Shown here in pieces: positions 29,059-38,700 of a stretch of DNA of 64,000 bases (position 1 is the stretch's first letter; each line of letters opens with the position of its first letter). The translations under genes and the position numbers were made by a program. The notes under the pieces were generated by a model that was not told the DNA's origin, did no database searches, and saw nothing but the letters and a program-made list of their open reading frames with translations. Source of the stretch: Burkholderiaceae bacterium (lineage in GTDB: Bacteria; Pseudomonadota; Gammaproteobacteria; Burkholderiales; Burkholderiaceae); assembly GCA_947448415.1 (NCBI GenBank), contig CANFMT010000014.1, positions 1-64,000 on the forward strand, written 5' to 3'.

Positions 29059-29823
29059 TTATTTCGAAATCCAAATGAATGAGGCAAAACGACCAGTTTT
29101 GCCATCGCGGCGATACGAAAAGAAGTCTTGACCTTCTTTTACCGTGCAATGACCGCCACCAGATATATCAGTAATCCCCAAGATGTTTAATCGATCACGA
29201 GCTAATTGATAGATATCAGCAAGGTACTTTCCACTCTTATTTTCGATTGTTTTAAATGCTTTTGATGGATCAGACAAGCCTGCGTCTTGGAAAGCTTTCA
29301 CTACATCAGCGCCAACTTCAAAAGACTCGGGCCCAATTGCCGGCCCTAACCAAGCAACCAAATCTTTAGGGCTTAACCCAGGTGAAAGGTTGAGCATTTC
29401 TGATGCGGTATTTTCAATAACACCCGCACAAAGACCCCGCCAACCAGCATGGGCTGCACCGATAACGCAACCATCTTTGCTTGAAAAAAAGATCGGCAAA
29501 CAGTCCGCCGTCAGAATCGCGAGCACTTCGTTTGGAACATTTGTCACAGAAGCATCGGCAGTTATTGGATCGCCTCCCTGCAAGTCTTGACGACTTAAAG
29601 GTGTACTGACTTTGGTGCTATGGGTTTGCGTGAGCCAAAAAGGCTCCGAAGGTACGTGAGATCGAACTATCTTTCTATTACCTATAACTTTAGCAAAATC
29701 ATCCCCTACATGATCGCCAAGATTAAGTGACTCGTAAGGAGCGCGACTTAGCCCACCAGATCTAGTAGTAATAAATGCATGGGTAATAGAAGGCGCCGAC
29801 CATTGCGGGGAAATCAATCTCAT
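29059..29823 (-). CDS. pgeF: peptidoglycan editing factor PgeF / multicopper polyphenol oxidase domain protein (YfiH family)
   Basis: The 254-residue protein has the YfiH/DUF152 laccase-like fold. Metal-binding residues are visible in LTQTHSTKV (His), LTADCLPIFF (Cys) and GAAHAGWRGLCAGV (His). Family members hydrolyse or edit wrongly built UDP-MurNAc-L-Ser in E. coli, and some relatives act on purine nucleosides. It overlaps rluD by 4 bases. The pair matches E. coli rluD-yfiH. Confidence 0.9.
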   Translation of the reverse strand: MRLISPQWSAPSITHAFITTRSGGLSRAPYESLNLGDHVGDDFAKVIGNRKIVRSHVPSEPFWLTQTHSTKVSTPLSRQDLQGGDPITADASVTNVPNEVLAILTADCLPIFFSSKDGCVIGAAHAGWRGLCAGVIENTASEMLNLSPGLSPKDLVAWLGPAIGPESFEVGADVVKAFQDAGLSDPSKAFKTIENKSGKYLADIYQLARDRLNILGITDISGGGHCTVKEGQDFFSYRRDGKTGRFASFIWISK

Positions 29824-30860
29824 GATTGACGTTCATTCTGTATGGAACTTAAAAGAGCCTGTTCTTGCGGCAGATTGTCTAGACTTAAATCAATCTGTGG
29901 CATAAGCTCCAGAAGATCTTGTGGCGGCAAGCGAAACCAAGTCATTAATGCATTGCTAGTTGGGTGCTGTAGCGTTAGTGCGTAAGCATGCAAAGCCTGA
30001 CGCTCAAAAGGCAGTGTTTTAGATACACCCGGGGTTTTCTTGCGATAAACAGGATCACCGAGCAAAGGGAACCCAAGCGACTCAAGATGAACTCGAATTT
30101 GATGGGTACGCCCTGTTTCAAGCCGACACTCCAATAAAGCTACTGGGCTTTCCAAAAATGAGCCTTTTGCTAAACGACGAAAAAGGGTTGCGGCTGGTTT
30201 GCCTTGTGGACTACCGGCAGCCATTTTTAATCGATCCCTTTGATCTCGGCCAACCGAGGCCAGTACCTTGCCTTGACTTGGTGCCTCGCCCCAAACCCAG
30301 GCTAAATATCTCCGGCCTACCGTTCTTTCTTGTAATTGCCGTACCAGTGAAGTTTGGGCCTGGGCAGTACGAGCGACAACCATCAAGCCGGAAGTATCCT
30401 TATCCAGTCTGTGCACAATTCCAGCTCGAGGTAATTGCTTTAATTCAGGAAAATAAAATAACAGCCCGTTTAAAAGGGTTCCAGACCAATTTCCAGCGGC
30501 AGGATGTACCACCAAGCCAGGGGGCTTGTTAATCACAATGATGGATTCATCCTCGTAAACAATATCTAAAGGGATGTTTTCGGGGCTAAAAGCATATTGT
30601 TCTGGCATTTCCTGGGGAAACACCTTGATGCTTTCCCCTCCACGTAACAAATACCGAGCTTTAGTAACCCTGCCATCGACCATGACGGCACCTGCCTCTA
30701 CCCATGATTTCAGTCTATTTCGAGAATAATCCGGCAAAGAACCAGCCAATACCTTGTCCAAACGTTCGCCAGCCATCTCCAATGGAATATCCAAGGAAAT
30801 GAAATCCTCTTCATCGATATAATCAATGGGATTCGATTCAGGAGTTTGCGGCAATGCCAC
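29820..30860 (-). CDS. rluD: 23S rRNA pseudouridine(1911/1915/1917) synthase
   Basis: The 346-residue RluA-family enzyme has an N-terminal S4 RNA-binding domain (GERLDKVLAGSLPDYSRNRL). The catalytic Asp is in HRLDKDTSGLMV. GRTHQIRVHLESLGFPLLGD is the conserved C-terminal motif. The start used is a GTG at 30858-30860, which gives an N-terminal extension of about 20 residues before the S4 domain. It is divergent from bamD, as in E. coli. Confidence 0.94.
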   Translation of the reverse strand: MALPQTPESNPIDYIDEEDFISLDIPLEMAGERLDKVLAGSLPDYSRNRLKSWVEAGAVMVDGRVTKARYLLRGGESIKVFPQEMPEQYAFSPENIPLDIVYEDESIIVINKPPGLVVHPAAGNWSGTLLNGLLFYFPELKQLPRAGIVHRLDKDTSGLMVVARTAQAQTSLVRQLQERTVGRRYLAWVWGEAPSQGKVLASVGRDQRDRLKMAAGSPQGKPAATLFRRLAKGSFLESPVALLECRLETGRTHQIRVHLESLGFPLLGDPVYRKKTPGVSKTLPFERQALHAYALTLQHPTSNALMTWFRLPPQDLLELMPQIDLSLDNLPQEQALLSSIQNERQS

Positions 30861-30952
30861 GCTTAGAGAGCCTTTCAGTTATGTCCGACGTAATATCAGA
30901 CGCCAGTTTAAGGCTTACCGGGAAAACTTCCCCACAAAAAACCCATTCATTT

Positions 30953-31768
30953 ATGAGTTTTCGTACGCTCGCCCTACTTTTCAGTCTTTTAGCAACTCTT
31001 TTAGTGCTAAGTGGCTGCGCAGGAAGTGATGGTCAAAAAGATGACACGGATATATGGTCCGAAGCTAAGCTTTACTCAGAGGCTACAGATAAATTAAACG
31101 ATGCCGACTTTGCAAAGTGCGGCAAGTACTTTGACAAATTAGAGGCTCGCTTTCCCTTTGGCCCCTATTCTCAGCAGGCTCAAATTAATGCGGCCTACTG
31201 CTATTGGAAAGCACAAGAACAAGCGCAAGCATTGGTGGCAATTGATCGCTTTATTAAATTACACCAAGGAAGCCCCAATTTAGATTACGCCTACTACCTT
31301 AAAGGGCTAATTACTTTTAATGATGATTTAGGTTGGCTTGGTAAATTTACCGGACAAGACTTAAGCGAACGAGATCCTAAGGCCGCTAAGGAAGCCTTTG
31401 AATCCTTTAAGACAGTTGTTGAACGTTTTCCTGACAGCAAATATGCGCCGGACTCAATAGATCGAATGCGCTATATCGTTAACTCCCTAGCTGAAGCTGA
31501 TGTACTTGTCGCGCGTTACTACTATCAGCGTGGCGCCTATTTGGCCTCTGCTAATAGAGCGCAATTGGTAATTCGTGATTATGACCGCGCACCAGCGGTT
31601 GAGGAAGCTCTCTATATTCTTACCAAATCCTATGAAAAATTAGGCATGGTGGATTTGAGTAATGATGCAGCTCGTGTTTTTAAGCTTAACTTTCCTGATA
31701 GTCAGATGATGATTACTGGACAGCGTGTTCAAAAGGAACGCAGATGGTGGCAGTTCTGGAATAAGTAA
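30953..31768 (+). CDS. bamD: outer membrane assembly lipoprotein BamD
   Basis: BamD is an essential part of the BAM beta-barrel assembly machine. Starting at the ATG at 30953 gives a 271-residue precursor with a lipoprotein signal peptide and lipobox LSGC (Cys22). TPR repeats follow: LEARFPFGPYSQQAQINAAYCYW, VERFPDSKYAPDSIDRM and a third near the C-terminus. An in-frame upstream ATG at 30854 would put 33 non-signal residues before the lipoprotein leader and is rejected. A strong terminator follows. Confidence 0.95.
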   Translation: MSFRTLALLFSLLATLLVLSGCAGSDGQKDDTDIWSEAKLYSEATDKLNDADFAKCGKYFDKLEARFPFGPYSQQAQINAAYCYWKAQEQAQALVAIDRFIKLHQGSPNLDYAYYLKGLITFNDDLGWLGKFTGQDLSERDPKAAKEAFESFKTVVERFPDSKYAPDSIDRMRYIVNSLAEADVLVARYYYQRGAYLASANRAQLVIRDYDRAPAVEEALYILTKSYEKLGMVDLSNDAARVFKLNFPDSQMMITGQRVQKERRWWQFWNK

Positions 31769-31787
31769 ACAGACTTGTTTCTACAAT

Positions 31788-31817
31788 AAATCCTCCATAG
31801 TTCTGGAGGATTTTTTT
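31788..31817 (+). terminator. intrinsic terminator after bamD
   Basis: A perfect 10-bp stem, AAATCCTCCA (31788-31797) with TGGAGGATTT (31804-31813), has a 6-base loop and ends in a run of seven T (31811-31817). It lies 20 bases after the bamD stop and faces the convergent alr gene. Confidence 0.9.
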
Positions 31818-31842
31818 ATCCATAGTCTGTGGTTAATAATGG

Positions 31843-32967
31843 CTACAGAATTTTGACAGGGACACGCGGAGCTACGGCGCAAAGCAACTCATATCCAATA
31901 GTGTCGCTGATGCGTGCAACCTCATCTACCGGCACCTTATCTCCCCAAAGCTCTACAGTACTTCCAATACGTGCATTGGTCGCGTTGCGAAGATCTATTG
32001 TGAGCATGTCCATTGATACTCGTCCCACGATTGGGCAAATCATTCCAGCACCCTCTTTGGTAGCTCCATCAACCCAAACAGGGGTGCCATCTTTTGCTTG
32101 GCGTGGATAACCATCAGCATAACCACAGGCAACAATACCAATCCGCATATCCTGTGGGGCTTCATAGCGTCCGCCATAACCAATGCGATCACCTTTTTTT
32201 AGCTCTTGAGTATCAATAATTTCGCTACTCAGTTGCATCACGGCCTTCAAATGAGCATGTTCAATATCAGCATGCAAACCAGTGGGAGAGGCGCCATAGA
32301 GCATGATGCCCGGCCTCACCCAGTCGCCTAGAGCATTGCGATGCCAAAGAATCGCTGCTGAGTTAGCGAGTGATGTCGCACCACCCAACCCCGCAATAGT
32401 TTCATTAAATAACTCTTGTTGACTACCAACTGAAGGTTGACGGTCAACTTGATCGGCATTAGCAAAATGCGTCATATGATGCATATGGCAACCGGCAGCA
32501 TGCAAGCGATGAAAAGCGATTCTGTAGGCTTCAGGCTTAAAGCCCAAGCGATTCATGCCTGTATTCATCTTTAGAAAAACATTAAATTTCTTAGGGTCTT
32601 TGGAGGGATATTTTTCTAGCCATTCAACCTGCGCATTGCAATGGACTACCAAATCACAAGCTAATTCTTGGGCTAATCCCATTTCATTTTCATGAAATAA
32701 ACCTTCAAGTAGCAATATGCGACCCTGCCAGCCATGCTCCCTGAGCCAAACAGCATCCTGAATATCCAATAAGGCAAATCCATCTGTTGAGGCAAGGCCT
32801 TTAAGGGCGGCTTCAAAACAATGTCCATATGCCCTGGCCTTGATAACAGACCAAATCTTAGATTCGGGAGCTAACTCCCGAATTCTGTTTAAATTATGGC
32901 GAAAGGCCTCAGTGTGAATAGATGCCAAAATTGGTCTATTAATCAAGCCATTAGATACATTGCCCAT
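31843..32967 (-). CDS. alr: alanine racemase
   Basis: The PLP enzyme makes D-alanine for peptidoglycan. The start at 32967 (MGNVSNG, 374 residues) is preferred because GGAGGGG sits just before it. A longer start at 32985 would place this Shine-Dalgarno inside the gene. The PLP Lys is Lys43 in SVIKARAYGHC, where most family members have KANAYGHG. The C-terminal catalytic Tyr is in GYGGRYEAP and the C-terminal barrel is complete. It is divergent from lplT. Confidence 0.93.
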   Translation of the reverse strand: MGNVSNGLINRPILASIHTEAFRHNLNRIRELAPESKIWSVIKARAYGHCFEAALKGLASTDGFALLDIQDAVWLREHGWQGRILLLEGLFHENEMGLAQELACDLVVHCNAQVEWLEKYPSKDPKKFNVFLKMNTGMNRLGFKPEAYRIAFHRLHAAGCHMHHMTHFANADQVDRQPSVGSQQELFNETIAGLGGATSLANSAAILWHRNALGDWVRPGIMLYGASPTGLHADIEHAHLKAVMQLSSEIIDTQELKKGDRIGYGGRYEAPQDMRIGIVACGYADGYPRQAKDGTPVWVDGATKEGAGMICPIVGRVSMDMLTIDLRNATNARIGSTVELWGDKVPVDEVARISDTIGYELLCAVAPRVPVKIL

Positions 32968-33017
32968 ATTCACCCCTCCTTTCATGCTTTAATTACATTA
33001 ATGACTAGATTGTACGA

Positions 33018-34337
33018 ATGAACCGTAGCTTTTACATCATTATGGCGGCGCAATTTTTTTCGTCGCTTGCTGATAACGCATTGCTGATCGCAGCAATTGC
33101 CCTACTGGCCCAGCTCCATGCTCCGGCCTGGATGACCCCTTTACTCAAATTATTCTTTGTATTGTCCTATGTTTTGCTGGCTGCATTCGTGGGCGCCTTT
33201 GCGGATTCCCGACCAAAAGGGAATGTTATGTTTATCACCAACACTATTAAGTTTATTGGCTGCATTGCAATGCTCTTTGGAGGTCACCCTCTTCTATCCT
33301 ATGCCATTGTCGGCCTTGGTGCCGCCGCATACTCTCCAGCAAAGTATGGAATATTGACCGAACTTTTACCACCAGAGAAATTAGTAGCTGCCAATGGATG
33401 GATTGAAGGGTTGACTGTTGGATCAATCATATTAGGTACGGTACTGGGCGGCGTATTGATCAGTAGCACCGTTTCACAAAGTCTCTTGGCATTCGATCTG
33501 CCAAGCATAGACACCGGGATTGATACCCCGGCGGAGTCAGCGATCATGCTCATCATGATGATTTATATCATCGCTGCACTCATTAATCTGAAGATTCCTG
33601 ATACCGGCGCTCGCTACGTTTCTCAGAAAACCAACCCAATTGAATTGATTAAGGACTTTGCAGTTTGTTTTAAAACTTTATGGGATGACAGATTGGGTCA
33701 GATCTCATTAGCTGTTACGACTCTCTTTTGGGGTGCTGGCGCCACATTGCAATTTATTGTGATTAAGTGGGCTCAAGTAGCGCTGCATATGAACCTATCT
33801 CAAGGAGCCATTCTTCAGGCTATCTCAGCCGTAGGCGTTGCAGGTGGTGCAGTTTACGCAGCATGCCGCGTCCCACTACGTAAATCTCTCAATGTTTTGC
33901 CTTACGGTATTGCCATGGGGATAGTGGTTTGTGTGATGGCAGTCTATAACTCAGACATGCTTCCCAATACTGCGATATTGACGATTGGCACAATGCATGT
34001 CTCACTCAATTTACTTCCTGCGTATTTCTTATTACTACTAGTGGGGTGGTTAGCAGGATATTTTGTGGTGCCAATGAATGCCTTGTTGCAACATCGCGGG
34101 CATGTATTGATGTCGGCGGGCCATTCGATTGCCGTACAAAATTTTAATGAAAATATTTCAGTATTGATGATGCTCTTAATCTATTCAGCGCTTATCTGGC
34201 TTGATATACCAATTCAATTTGTCATCATTGGGTTTGGCATCACGGTCAGCCTCATCATGTGGCTAGTCATTAAGCGTCATGCTAGAAATCAGGCTGAATA
34301 TGACTCCATGCACCTCATTGGTGAGCACAAACACTAA
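33018..34337 (+). CDS. lplT: lysophospholipid transporter LplT (MFS)
   Basis: The 439-residue integral membrane protein has about 12 hydrophobic segments. It opens with NRSFYIIMAAQFFSSLADNA, typical of LplT, which flips lysophospholipids across the inner membrane for re-acylation. GAAAYSPAKYGILTELLPPE after helix 3-4 is the family motif. No aas acyltransferase gene is adjacent, unlike E. coli. It is convergent with the psi-like gene, 23 bases apart. Confidence 0.88.
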   Translation: MNRSFYIIMAAQFFSSLADNALLIAAIALLAQLHAPAWMTPLLKLFFVLSYVLLAAFVGAFADSRPKGNVMFITNTIKFIGCIAMLFGGHPLLSYAIVGLGAAAYSPAKYGILTELLPPEKLVAANGWIEGLTVGSIILGTVLGGVLISSTVSQSLLAFDLPSIDTGIDTPAESAIMLIMMIYIIAALINLKIPDTGARYVSQKTNPIELIKDFAVCFKTLWDDRLGQISLAVTTLFWGAGATLQFIVIKWAQVALHMNLSQGAILQAISAVGVAGGAVYAACRVPLRKSLNVLPYGIAMGIVVCVMAVYNSDMLPNTAILTIGTMHVSLNLLPAYFLLLLVGWLAGYFVVPMNALLQHRGHVLMSAGHSIAVQNFNENISVLMMLLIYSALIWLDIPIQFVIIGFGITVSLIMWLVIKRHARNQAEYDSMHLIGEHKH

Positions 34338-34360
34338 GCCATCACCAAAGCAAATAAGTG

Positions 34361-34885
34361 TTAAATATTTTGCAGTACTGATTTAGCAAGAAGTAGGTCT
34401 TGCCACAGAAGAGCTTTTTCTTTTGGGCTAGCCATTGCTTGAGATAAATCATATGAGGCAATGACGGGTACTTCATCCTCGTTGCCCGTGTTTAGAGCTA
34501 GCACTGTTTCGCGTAATTGAGGCAAAGGATCTCGTTCACCAGTAATTTTTTGCGCAACCGATCCACCTAATGCAAACGCAACCAAAGGAAGACCATTTTC
34601 TGGTGCTGTAATTTGATTTAAGGGGTCTGCTGGATTCTTCCATGACCACTCATGGGAAGCCAAACCAAGGGCACGAACAATATTTTGAAAAAGAACTTGA
34701 GCATCGCCTTGCGGCTGGGTGCCGAAAAATAACCATCCACCCTGAGGCACTCTATCAGATGAAGCTGCAGCAGAATTTTGCGCAGGCAAAGAGCTAGTTA
34801 GTATAGTGTGAGTCACTTCCGCGGGAATATCACGGGATACCCACTCAGTAATGCCCATTTCTTTTAAAAATTCAGAATTACTCAT
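34361..34885 (-). CDS. psi-subunit (HolD)-like protein with a degenerate uracil-DNA glycosylase fold
   Basis: This 174-residue protein is encoded third in tsaB-rimI-this gene, with a 4-base ATGA overlap to rimI. Residues 6-18 (FLKEMGITEWVSR) match the N-terminal peptide of E. coli polymerase III psi, whose Gly-Ile-Thr-Gln-Trp (Trp17) binds the clamp loader; holD also neighbours rimI in E. coli. Residues 51-75 and 100-168 follow the layout of family-4 uracil-DNA glycosylases (WLFFGTQPQ for GEAPG, LPLVAFALGGSVAQ, VPVIASYDLSQAM for the HP motif). The catalytic residues are gone and there is no Cys for an Fe-S cluster. It is best read as a non-catalytic replisome accessory protein, though a degenerate glycosylase remains possible. 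Confidence 0.5.
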   Translation of the reverse strand: MSNSEFLKEMGITEWVSRDIPAEVTHTILTSSLPAQNSAAASSDRVPQGGWLFFGTQPQGDAQVLFQNIVRALGLASHEWSWKNPADPLNQITAPENGLPLVAFALGGSVAQKITGERDPLPQLRETVLALNTGNEDEVPVIASYDLSQAMASPKEKALLWQDLLLAKSVLQNI

Positions 34886-35412
34886 GACTCTAGCTTAATC
34901 GATTTAGCCATCACGATAGCATCCTCGCGAGATCCTGTCTGTGGGTTGTGCGGATAATAGTTCTTGCGAATACCTATTTGTTCATATCCTAAAGACTTAT
35001 AGAGACCTAGTGCAGCAAGATTTGACGGTCTTACTTCAAGAATAATTCGAGGAATTCCTTGCTGTGCCGAGACTCCCTCGATTGCAGTCATAATTCTTTT
35101 GCCAAGGCCTAATTTGCGTAACTTAGGTGATACGGTGATATTTAATAAATGTAGTTCATCAACCGCAGGAAATAAAATGCAGTATGCCCACAAAATTTCA
35201 GGATCAAGATATGAGCCCTTGATTACCTGATCAATTTGAGGACGAATGCAATAAGCCCAGTGGCCAGCATTCAAGGAGTCAGAAAAATTTCCTTTTGTCC
35301 AGGGATGAAGATGAGAAACTGTTTCGATTTCCAAAACCGAATCAAGATCCGCGTTTTGCATAGGCAAAAAAGAGAGCTCCGCAACTTGATTAACTGGCGA
35401 TGCTTCTGTCAT
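34882..35412 (-). CDS. rimI: ribosomal protein S18-alanine N-acetyltransferase
   Basis: The 176-residue GNAT acetyltransferase has the conserved acetyl-CoA loop in KLGLGKRIMTAIE and the motif IILEVRPSNLAALGLYKSLGYE. RimI acetylates the N-terminus of S18 in E. coli. It overlaps tsaB by one base and the psi-like gene by four, so the three are one operon. An N-terminal stretch of about 10 extra residues precedes the domain. Confidence 0.93.
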   Translation of the reverse strand: MTEASPVNQVAELSFLPMQNADLDSVLEIETVSHLHPWTKGNFSDSLNAGHWAYCIRPQIDQVIKGSYLDPEILWAYCILFPAVDELHLLNITVSPKLRKLGLGKRIMTAIEGVSAQQGIPRIILEVRPSNLAALGLYKSLGYEQIGIRKNYYPHNPQTGSREDAIVMAKSIKLES

Positions 35413-36134
35413 TACTTGAAGGCCTCTAAACGCTCCGCGGTTGTTAAAGCAACTTTGTTACGGATATAAAGTGGCTCAAGCTCGCGAACATCACAACAAC
35501 GATTCTCCTGGTACAACCGCATAGCGCAATCTAATACACCAAGGGCTGAGACGCTGATACCTGCGTCAATTGGAATCATCTCTAAGGACAAGTCTTTTCC
35601 TTGAAATAATCTTTCGCCAAACTCATTGACAGCGCTACCCGCCAAATAATCAATGTCATTTAGATCAATATCTTCGGGTTTGGACAAATGTATATTCCCA
35701 AGGCGAATCGGCAAACCCTCCTGCAGTAGCTCGTACTTAGACCAGTAAATTTCATCCATACGAGCATCAATGGCCACAACAAAATATCTTGGGCAATGCT
35801 CTTTAAAAGAAGGTGTTTGCACTACCTGAGCTGCAATAGCATCGATGCTAGCCACAGGTATAACTGGTATGTCGTGGGATATTGCCAACCCTTGCACTGC
35901 TGCAACTCCAAGGCGAACACCTGTAAACGCACCCGGACCAATGCCTACCGCTATGGCATCAAGCAGACTCAAATCTAGTTTTGCCTCAGCTAAAACTTCC
36001 TCTATCCAAGGTAAAAGTAGCTGGCTAGCGCCAGCCGTCACCGCTTGGTGTCGGAATATAGGCTCATGCCCATGTAAAGATAAAGCCACCGAACACCACG
36101 CTGATGAGGTGTCGATGGCTAATATAGACGCCAC
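35412..36134 (-). CDS. tsaB: tRNA threonylcarbamoyladenosine biosynthesis protein TsaB
   Basis: The 240-residue ASKHA-fold partner of TsaD makes t6A37 in tRNAs. ILAIDTSSAWCSVAL at the N-terminus and VGIGPGAFTGVRLGVAAVQG are the family signatures. The length equals the family norm. It starts the tsaB-rimI-psi-like operon, 34 bases beyond the VOC gene on the same strand, so read-through from the propionate operon is possible. Confidence 0.95.
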   Translation of the reverse strand: MASILAIDTSSAWCSVALSLHGHEPIFRHQAVTAGASQLLLPWIEEVLAEAKLDLSLLDAIAVGIGPGAFTGVRLGVAAVQGLAISHDIPVIPVASIDAIAAQVVQTPSFKEHCPRYFVVAIDARMDEIYWSKYELLQEGLPIRLGNIHLSKPEDIDLNDIDYLAGSAVNEFGERLFQGKDLSLEMIPIDAGISVSALGVLDCAMRLYQENRCCDVRELEPLYIRNKVALTTAERLEAFK

Positions 36135-36167
36135 TAATAACCCTATTTACTTATTTATAAAGCCAAA

Positions 36168-36635
36168 TTATGAACTTAATCCAGCAATCACTTCTGGAGG
36201 CGCTTGAACCAGCTCAATCAAGACACCTTCGCCGCTAATCGGGAATTCATCATTGCCCTTAGGGTGAACGAAGGTAATGTCATGCCCGCCAGCACCAGCT
36301 CGGATACCGCCCGGCGCAAATCGCAGGCCATTAGCAGATAGCCATTCAACCGCCTTTGGAAGATCGTCTACCCATAGGCCTATATGGTTTAGTGGGGTTT
36401 GATGCACGGCAGGCTTTTTATCAATATCTAGAGGCTGCATGAGATCGACCTCAATCTCATGGGCGCCTTTTCCAATTGCGCAAATATCCTCATCTACATT
36501 CTCGCGCTCAGAAACAAATGTGCTCTTGAATTCAAAACCCAGCATATCGACCCATAACTTCTTGAGACGATCTTTGTTCTGGCCGCCAATGGCAATTTGT
36601 TGTATTCCCAAAATCTTAAATGGTTTGACGCTCAT
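36168..36635 (-). CDS. VOC-family protein, candidate methylmalonyl-CoA epimerase
   Basis: The 155-residue protein has two beta-alpha-beta-beta-beta VOC modules. The second contains [33 protein letters not shown] and GVLIELVQ, the text expected of methylmalonyl-CoA epimerases. Putative metal ligands are Gln13, Glu62, His84 and Glu141; the first is usually His. It is the last gene of the mcm-meaB-pccB-pccA operon (13 bases from pccA), where an epimerase would link (S)- to (R)-methylmalonyl-CoA. A glyoxalase or dioxygenase role cannot be excluded. Confidence 0.7.
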   Translation of the reverse strand: MSVKPFKILGIQQIAIGGQNKDRLKKLWVDMLGFEFKSTFVSERENVDEDICAIGKGAHEIEVDLMQPLDIDKKPAVHQTPLNHIGLWVDDLPKAVEWLSANGLRFAPGGIRAGAGGHDITFVHPKGNDEFPISGEGVLIELVQAPPEVIAGLSS

Positions 36636-36648
36636 TTTGTAGAACCCC

Positions 36649-38685
36649 TTATTCGAAACGGATGATTAATTGATCAACCGCTAAGCTTTCGCCCTCTTTA
36701 GCGCAGATTTCAGCCACCACTCCGTCTTGCATAGCAGAAAGCGTATTCTCCATCTTCATTGCTTCAATAGAGGCCAATTTTTGACCTGCAGTCACCGCCT
36801 CTCCAACCTTGACGGCAACCTTTGTCAGTAAACCAGGCATTGGTGACATTACTAATTTAGAAGTATCAGGTGGCAACTTAACTGGCATGCGACGCTGAAG
36901 CTCTGCGCCCAAGGGACTTAGGACCATGCATTCGTAATTAGTGCCATCAAGCGTAAGGACGTATCGTACGCCGCGACGCTCAACTTGTGCCGTGACTTTC
37001 TGTGTGCCATTAATCGTGGCGTACATACAAATTTGACCGGGACGCCAATCACTAACGATGTCATAACGGCTAACATCGTCTGCTTCATCAATATAAACAG
37101 AGTAAACACCGTCTTTTAGCTCAACACGAATAGACACCTCATATGGATCATTCATTGAGCCTGTTTTTTTACCAGTAACAACAACAAACTTCTTACCGAT
37201 GATCATTTCATGACCAGCTAATTGACCATCGATCAATTGAATGTGCTGAAGGTAGCGATAACGCATGAAGGCTGCCAATGCTGCCATCCGCTTGGGATCA
37301 ACAGGCTGCACAGAATCCATTTTGAATCCCTCTGGATACTCTTCGGCAATAAATCCTGTAGTGAAATCGCCATTCACAAAGCGAGGATGCTGTAAGAGAG
37401 CTGCCTGAAATGGGATATTGGAATGTATGCCGCGTATAACAAAATCGTTTAAGGCCGCGCGCATTTTTTCAATTGCTTCAGTGCGATCTTTGCCGTGCAC
37501 AATCAATTTGGCGATCATGGAGTCGTAATACATTGGAATCTCGCCACCTTCATATACGCCAGTATCAACACGCACACCATTAATTGATTCAGGTGGACGG
37601 TATTTGACTAAACGCCCTGTAGAAGGCAAGAAATTGCGAAACGGATCATCCGCATTAATACGGCATTCCATTGACCAGCCGTCTAACTTCACATCTTCTT
37701 GTTTAAATGCTAATTGTTCACCGGCAGCTACGCGAATCATCTGCTCAACTAAATCAAGACCGGTGATGGATTCAGTTACTGGATGCTCAACTTGTAAGCG
37801 AGTATTCATTTCGAGGAAGTAGAAAGACTTGTCTTTACCAACCACGAACTCAACCGTACCGGCAGATTGATAATTAACCGCCTTAGCTAAAGCAACAGCC
37901 TGCTCGCCCATAGCCTTACGAGTAGCTGGATCGATAAATGGTGAAGGCGCTTCTTCAATAACCTTTTGATGACGGCGTTGAATCGAACAATCACGCTCAT
38001 TGAGGTAAACCACATTACCATGCGAGTCTCCTAAAACCTGGATCTCAATATGACGCGGGCCCTCAACAAACTTCTCAATAAAAATACGGTCATCGCCAAA
38101 GCTATTCATCGCTTCAGTTTTACAAGCCGCAAATCCTTCGGCTGCTTCTTTGTCATTAAAAGCAACACGTAAGCCTTTACCGCCACCACCAGCAGACGCC
38201 TTAATCATGACTGGATAGCCAATCCCTTGAGCAATCTTGACCGCTTCTTCAGTGCTATCAATCGCTTCGTTATAGCCAGGAATGGTGTTAACTTTAGCTT
38301 CTAACGCTAGCTTTTTAGAGGCGATCTTATCGCCCATAGCGGCAATAGATTGATGCTTAGGACCAATAAAAACAATGCCCTCTTCTTCGCAACGCTTGGC
38401 AAATTGTTCGTTCTCAGAGAGAAAACCATAGCCTGGATGCACTGCTTCAGCACCAGTATCTTTGCAAGCCTGAATGATGCGATCCATCACCAAGTAAGAC
38501 TCACGTGAAGGAGCTGGCCCGATGCAAACCGCTTCATCCGCTAATTGAACATGACGCGCTTCTTTATCCGCCTCAGAGTAAACGGCAACCGTCTTAATAC
38601 CCATCTTCTTGGCAGTTTTCATAACCCGGCAAGCAATCTCACCACGGTTAGCAATTAAAATTTTCTTAAACATTTTCGTAGTCAT
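36649..38685 (-). CDS. pccA: propionyl-CoA (acetyl-CoA) carboxylase, biotin-carboxylase/biotin-carrier alpha subunit
   Basis: The 678-residue subunit has an N-terminal biotin carboxylase domain ([17 protein letters not shown]-grasp loop [27 protein letters not shown]) to about residue 455. A BT-type linker domain follows. The C-terminal biotinyl domain carries Lys644 in [10 protein letters not shown]. It makes carboxybiotin for PccB. Genomic context with pccB, meaB and mutase favours propionyl-CoA as the substrate. Confidence 0.94.
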   Translation of the reverse strand: MTTKMFKKILIANRGEIACRVMKTAKKMGIKTVAVYSEADKEARHVQLADEAVCIGPAPSRESYLVMDRIIQACKDTGAEAVHPGYGFLSENEQFAKRCEEEGIVFIGPKHQSIAAMGDKIASKKLALEAKVNTIPGYNEAIDSTEEAVKIAQGIGYPVMIKASAGGGGKGLRVAFNDKEAAEGFAACKTEAMNSFGDDRIFIEKFVEGPRHIEIQVLGDSHGNVVYLNERDCSIQRRHQKVIEEAPSPFIDPATRKAMGEQAVALAKAVNYQSAGTVEFVVGKDKSFYFLEMNTRLQVEHPVTESITGLDLVEQMIRVAAGEQLAFKQEDVKLDGWSMECRINADDPFRNFLPSTGRLVKYRPPESINGVRVDTGVYEGGEIPMYYDSMIAKLIVHGKDRTEAIEKMRAALNDFVIRGIHSNIPFQAALLQHPRFVNGDFTTGFIAEEYPEGFKMDSVQPVDPKRMAALAAFMRYRYLQHIQLIDGQLAGHEMIIGKKFVVVTGKKTGSMNDPYEVSIRVELKDGVYSVYIDEADDVSRYDIVSDWRPGQICMYATINGTQKVTAQVERRGVRYVLTLDGTNYECMVLSPLGAELQRRMPVKLPPDTSKLVMSPMPGLLTKVAVKVGEAVTAGQKLASIEAMKMENTLSAMQDGVVAEICAKEGESLAVDQLIIRFE

Positions 38686-38700
38686 AATATTTCAGCGCCT

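Noticed and set aside
30854..30952. Longer bamD start giving 33 extra residues
   Set aside because: It would bury the lipoprotein signal peptide; the ATG at 30953 gives a standard leader and lipobox.
31817..31836. A second DnaA-box pair after the bamD terminator (TTATCCATA and TGTGGTTAA)
   Set aside because: Each half has one mismatch to the consensus, and the left half partly overlaps the terminator T-run, so chance similarity is likely.
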